The notes beneath the pieces were generated by a model. That model was not told the origin of the DNA, ran no database searches, and worked only from the letters and a program-made list of their open reading frames with translations. A stretch of DNA of 64,000 bases from Flavobacteria bacterium BAL38 (GTDB taxonomy: Bacteria > Bacteroidota > Bacteroidia > Flavobacteriales > Flavobacteriaceae), in assembly GCA_000169355.1 (NCBI GenBank), contig AAXX01000001.1, positions 1,178,001-1,242,000 on the forward strand. The letters are read 5' to 3'. Of the stretch, positions 60,649-64,000 are shown piece by piece; the stretch's first letter is position 1, and each line of letters begins with the position of its first letter. A program made the translations under genes and the position numbers.

Positions 60649-63381
60649 TTGAAAAAGGAAAGACTAATTGTGTGTAAAAAAAATAATTTTTGTTATTTTA
60701 TTCTAACTCTTTTAAGTTTAAGTAATGTATTTGTTTTTGCTCAAAATGAAACCAATAATTGGTTTTTTGGCAGAAATGCAGGTTTAAATTTTGACGTTGG
60801 AGATACAAATATCGTATTAGGTAGCGGTATGTTTACTCCTGAAGGTTGTACAAGCATTTCTGATTTTGATGGTAATCTTATGTTTTATTCTAATGGAGAA
60901 AACATTTGGAACAGAAATCATGAAATAATGGATAATGGCGACAATTTATTTGGAGATGTTACAGGTGTTCAAACGGCTATTATTATTCCAAAACCAAATG
61001 ATGTTTCAACATATTATATTTTTTACACAAGAGAAAATGCAATAAATTCTCCTACATTTATTGCTGCAGGCATTTATTATTCTGAAATAAAATTCACACC
61101 TCAAAACCCACTAGGTAGTGTAGTAATTAAAAATCAAAGAATTGCAAATTCTGCAACTTCAAGACTTGCCGCTATCTATCATAATGATACAAATAGTTAT
61201 AAATTGATAACGGTAACAAAACCAGATTCACCTATAATTGATCCAAACGGTGAAGAATTGTTTGTTTTTAGAATTTTTACTATTTCTGCTTTAGGTATTG
61301 ATTTAAATTCTACTGTAGTTACAATAAATGAAAACATTGGAACTATTGGAACACTTAAAATTTCTCCAAACGGTGAATATATTGCAATAATAAACTCAGT
61401 AAGCATGAAGATTTTCGCTTATGAGTATAATATAGTATTAGATAATTTTCAGTTATATAAAACATTACCTACAGTACCAGCATTTGGGTTGTTTTTAATA
61501 CCTTACGGATTAGAGTTTTCTCAAGACTCTAACATGTTATACTATTCTGGGTCTAGTGGTTCAGATAGGTATATTGTTCAAATTCAGTTTTCACATTTGA
61601 ACGATATGAATCCTCCAGACGGATATTTTTTTAATGAGCCTAGGGCACAATCTTTACAGTTAGCTAGAAACGGTAAAATATATGTTTCTAAAGGAGATAT
61701 AAATTCCCCTTACAGTAGAATTAGTGTAATTAACAAACCTGAGAAATTTGGAATTGAATGCGCTTTTCAGAGAGATGCAATAAATTTTTCTCCAAATGCT
61801 TCAACTAAAGGATTGCCTATTTTTGTAGCATCAAGTTTAAGAAACAGAATTATTGTCTCAGATGATGCTTGTGTAAATACTCCTTTTGATTTTGAATTAG
61901 ATTTGTATGCTCCTATAATTTCAGTTGAATGGGATTTTGGAGACGGAGCTTTTTCAAACCTATTAAATCCTTCACACATATTTACAACTTATGGTTTTCA
62001 TAAAGTAAAAGCTACAATTACAACATCAAACAGAATTTTTACTTTATATAAAACGATAGAAGTATTTCCGCCAGCTTTCATTGCGCCTAATCAAGTTTTA
62101 ACCCAGTGCGATAATGATAATGATGGTTTTTCGGTATTTAATTTAGAAAACATAAGTGATTTCATTAGTAATGCAAATTCAGAATTTGAATATTATTTTT
62201 ATACTAGTTTAGAAGATGCTCAAAATGATGAAAATCGAATTCAAAACCCAATAAATTATACAAATAGATTTAATTCAGAAGAAATTTTTGTAAAAATTAT
62301 TACAGAAAAAGGTTGTCCTTTTATTACTAGTTTTATAATTGAAAATGTTACAACAACACCTTCAACTCAGTTGCCAAATTTTTACACTTGTGAAAATTCT
62401 GATACGGTTTTAAATAATTCTGAAGGAATTTTTGATTTAGATTTTATTAAATTAGAGATAATTTCAATTTTAAATACACCACCAAATTATGAAATTAAAT
62501 TTTATCCAACTTATTTGGATGCTCAAACTAAATTAAATGAAATAGGTGGTTTGTACACTTCAACAACAAGAGAAATTTGGATTCGAATTGAAGACGAAAA
62601 CAATAGTTGTAATGGAGTTTTTTCTTTTACTATTGTTGTAAATGAAGAAATAGAAATTAATATAGAAGAAAAATATACTATATGCGATTCTAATGTTCAA
62701 TCTCCAATTGTTTTAGACGGTGGAATTAGCAATACCTCATGGACTTGGCGAAATATTAGCCTTCAAGTATTGTCAACGGACAGGTTTTTTTCTTTAGTTG
62801 ATGATGGTAAGTTTTCTGTGGTTTTAGTTAAAGAAGAAAATGGATTAGTGTGTACAGAAACAATTTATTTTGATGTTTACACATCGGTTGCTCCCACTTT
62901 ACAAGAAATCAGAGTAGATAATGATCAGATTTTTATTTCCGTGAGAGGGCCTGGGAACTATGAATTTTTATTAGATAACATAACATACTCTGGTTCTTCA
63001 AAATCTCACACTTTTACTGATTTAGAAGCAGGAATTTATACGATTTATGTACGTGATGTTGATGGATGTTTGTATGCAATTCAAGAAAATGTATTATTAG
63101 TTAAGTTTCCAAGATATTTTACTCCTAATGGAGATGGTATTAATGATTATTGGAAACTTTACGGTCCAATTAATGATTATTACTCTTCAGCAGAACTTGT
63201 TGTTTATGATAGGTATGGTAATTTACTTCATACCATGAATTTTATAGAAAACAACACAGGATGGGATGGAACTTTTAATAATAAAAAACTACCTGCCACA
63301 GATTATTGGTATAAAATAGTTTTTAAAGATTTTAACAATAATACCTTTGAGAAAAAAGGGCATTTTAGTTTAACAAGATAA
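60649..63381 (+). CDS. Secreted T9SS type B (gliding motility-associated C-terminal) protein with PKD domain
   Basis: A protein of about 910 residues. A signal peptide ends in VFVFAQ; a WD/beta-propeller-like N-terminal part (about 35-400) contains 'NNWFFGRNAGLNFD' and 'GKIYVSKGD'. A PKD domain follows (about 410-470, 'VSVEWDFGDGAFSNLLNPSHIF'), then beta-sandwich repeats, and a CHU_C type B tail 'YFTPNGDGINDYWKLYG' to the end. It is exported across the outer membrane by the type IX system. There is no ATG at the N-terminus: TTG 60649 or GTG 60670 must start it. GTG gives a more compact signal peptide. The gene is bracketed by an exact 27-base direct repeat. Confidence 0.87.
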   Translation: MKKERLIVCKKNNFCYFILTLLSLSNVFVFAQNETNNWFFGRNAGLNFDVGDTNIVLGSGMFTPEGCTSISDFDGNLMFYSNGENIWNRNHEIMDNGDNLFGDVTGVQTAIIIPKPNDVSTYYIFYTRENAINSPTFIAAGIYYSEIKFTPQNPLGSVVIKNQRIANSATSRLAAIYHNDTNSYKLITVTKPDSPIIDPNGEELFVFRIFTISALGIDLNSTVVTINENIGTIGTLKISPNGEYIAIINSVSMKIFAYEYNIVLDNFQLYKTLPTVPAFGLFLIPYGLEFSQDSNMLYYSGSSGSDRYIVQIQFSHLNDMNPPDGYFFNEPRAQSLQLARNGKIYVSKGDINSPYSRISVINKPEKFGIECAFQRDAINFSPNASTKGLPIFVASSLRNRIIVSDDACVNTPFDFELDLYAPIISVEWDFGDGAFSNLLNPSHIFTTYGFHKVKATITTSNRIFTLYKTIEVFPPAFIAPNQVLTQCDNDNDGFSVFNLENISDFISNANSEFEYYFYTSLEDAQNDENRIQNPINYTNRFNSEEIFVKIITEKGCPFITSFIIENVTTTPSTQLPNFYTCENSDTVLNNSEGIFDLDFIKLEIISILNTPPNYEIKFYPTYLDAQTKLNEIGGLYTSTTREIWIRIEDENNSCNGVFSFTIVVNEEIEINIEEKYTICDSNVQSPIVLDGGISNTSWTWRNISLQVLSTDRFFSLVDDGKFSVVLVKEENGLVCTETIYFDVYTSVAPTLQEIRVDNDQIFISVRGPGNYEFLLDNITYSGSSKSHTFTDLEAGIYTIYVRDVDGCLYAIQENVLLVKFPRYFTPNGDGINDYWKLYGPINDYYSSAELVVYDRYGNLLHTMNFIENNTGWDGTFNNKKLPATDYWYKIVFKDFNNNTFEKKGHFSLTR

Positions 63382-63400
63382 AATAATATGACGGTTTAGT

Positions 63401-63427
63401 ATGTAGGTGTAGAATTTATTTTTCATG
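63401..63427. repeat. 27-base direct repeat, copy 2 (end of GNAT gene)
   Basis: Identical to 60449-60475. On the minus strand it provides the last codons (HEK) and stop of the acetyltransferase gene, and the following non-coding bases. Confidence 0.9.
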
Positions 63428-63952
63428 TTCTAATTCATATAATTCCATATCCAATGGAGTTTCATTTGGAGGTGTGTATTCATTTAAAAGTGTTGTTTTC
63501 CATTCGAAACCACATTTTTCTGCAACTTTACAACTTCCAATATTTGTTTTATGAGCAATAATTTGAAATTTATTGAATCCTAAAACTTCAAATCCATATT
63601 TTGAGGTTAGCGCAATAGCTTTTGACATCCAACCTTTGTTTTCATATTCTGTACTTATACAATAAGCAAATTCACCTTGTTTGGTATCCCAATTTATTTC
63701 TTTGATGATAATCAAACCTGCTATTTTTGAATTTGAAATATCTTTAATTCCAAATGTAAATTCAGATTTTGAAGCGTTTTCTTTTCTTTTTTCTTCAATA
63801 TAACTTAAACTATCAGTATAGGATTGATTTTTTGACAACGTAATTGGAAAGTACCGTTTAAAGTTATCAAAATTCAAGACCATCATTTCAGATAAACTTT
63901 TTGCGTCATCTGCTTCTAAAGTGATTATATGAAATGAATCGGTTGTTATCAT
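63416..63952 (-). CDS. GNAT-family N-acetyltransferase (RimJ/RimL-like)
   Basis: A 178-residue acetyltransferase. The fold blocks are 'TFGIKDISNSKIAGLIIIKEI', 'GEFAYCISTEYENKGWMSKAIALTSKYGFEVLG' with the acetyl-CoA loop (ENKGWMSKA in place of the usual Q/RxxGxG/A), and 'IIAHKTNIGSCKVAEKCGFEW'. RimJ/RimL-like enzymes acetylate protein N-termini or small amines; the substrate is unknown. Its final residues and stop codon are inside the 27-base repeat copied from the hemF start, so the native C-terminus may have been replaced. The start near 63952 lies 48 bases from the window end, and upstream context is missing. Confidence 0.88.
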   Translation of the reverse strand: MITTDSFHIITLEADDAKSLSEMMVLNFDNFKRYFPITLSKNQSYTDSLSYIEEKRKENASKSEFTFGIKDISNSKIAGLIIIKEINWDTKQGEFAYCISTEYENKGWMSKAIALTSKYGFEVLGFNKFQIIAHKTNIGSCKVAEKCGFEWKTTLLNEYTPPNETPLDMELYELEHEK

Positions 63953-64000
63953 TAGTTATTTCTGAGTGATTAGATTTTATAGATTATATGGGTGAAGAAT

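Overview
The window looks like chromosome of a Flavobacterium-type bacterium (Bacteroidota, Flavobacteriaceae). The support is an AT-rich sequence with genes that mostly lack Shine-Dalgarno sites, repeated -7 boxes of the form TAnnTTTG (some with TTTG about 18-23 bases upstream), the gliding lipoprotein GldH, two type IX secretion cargo proteins (one type A tail, one type B/CHU_C tail), and flavobacterial gene neighbourhoods such as ricT-gldH-pbp1A and purD next to upp and small DUF membrane proteins. I saw no tRNA, rRNA, CRISPR array, transposase or integrase.

Layout. 1-4948: the end of a surface-polysaccharide operon (truncated glycosyltransferase, O-antigen ligase/polymerase, UDP-glucuronate decarboxylase, initiating sugar phosphotransferase, GT2), met head-on by a CapK-like adenylate-forming enzyme. 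6384-11256: purD, two small membrane-protein genes, upp, a DUF4254 gene and a GT9 heptosyltransferase-like gene. 11298-17358: two successive modules, each a secreted 'VGI(N/G)TTNP' surface protein divergent from a membrane-embedded AraC-type regulator; the second surface protein is broken by two homopolymer frameshifts. 17355-31000: housekeeping genes (ferredoxin reductase, PadR pair, thioesterase, SPOR protein, dprA, ppc, trpS, plsC), a lipoprotein/sigma factor/membrane-anchored beta-barrel operon, and recA. 31179-34008: a tightly overlapping trhO-trhP-ferredoxin operon for wobble-uridine hydroxylation of tRNA, in which trhO carries a copy of the U32 C-terminal domain and the ferredoxin is interrupted by an in-frame stop. 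34189-42790: ricT-gldH-pbp1A-scoA, a two-gene membrane cassette splitting scoA from scoB, then an rlmI-like methyltransferase. 42881-56905: a lipoprotein, fumarase, a 55-residue membrane protein, an SpmA/SpmB-like protein, an S8 protease secreted by T9SS, a PolB-type exonuclease, a serine hydrolase, an alkyltransferase, DUF1573, a two-component pair, cytochrome c and hemB. 56949-63952: a DEAH helicase with a predicted membrane hairpin lying between hemB and hemF, then a T9SS type B protein bracketed by an exact 27-bp direct repeat of the hemF start, and a GNAT acetyltransferase.

The most unusual items are the broken ferredoxin in the tRNA-modification operon, the membrane-anchored helicase, the 27-bp duplication scar, the cassette inside scoAB and the duplicated regulator/surface-protein modules. 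None is proven to be a new system from sequence alone. Several intergenic spaces also hold inverted-repeat elements that look like members of interspersed families.
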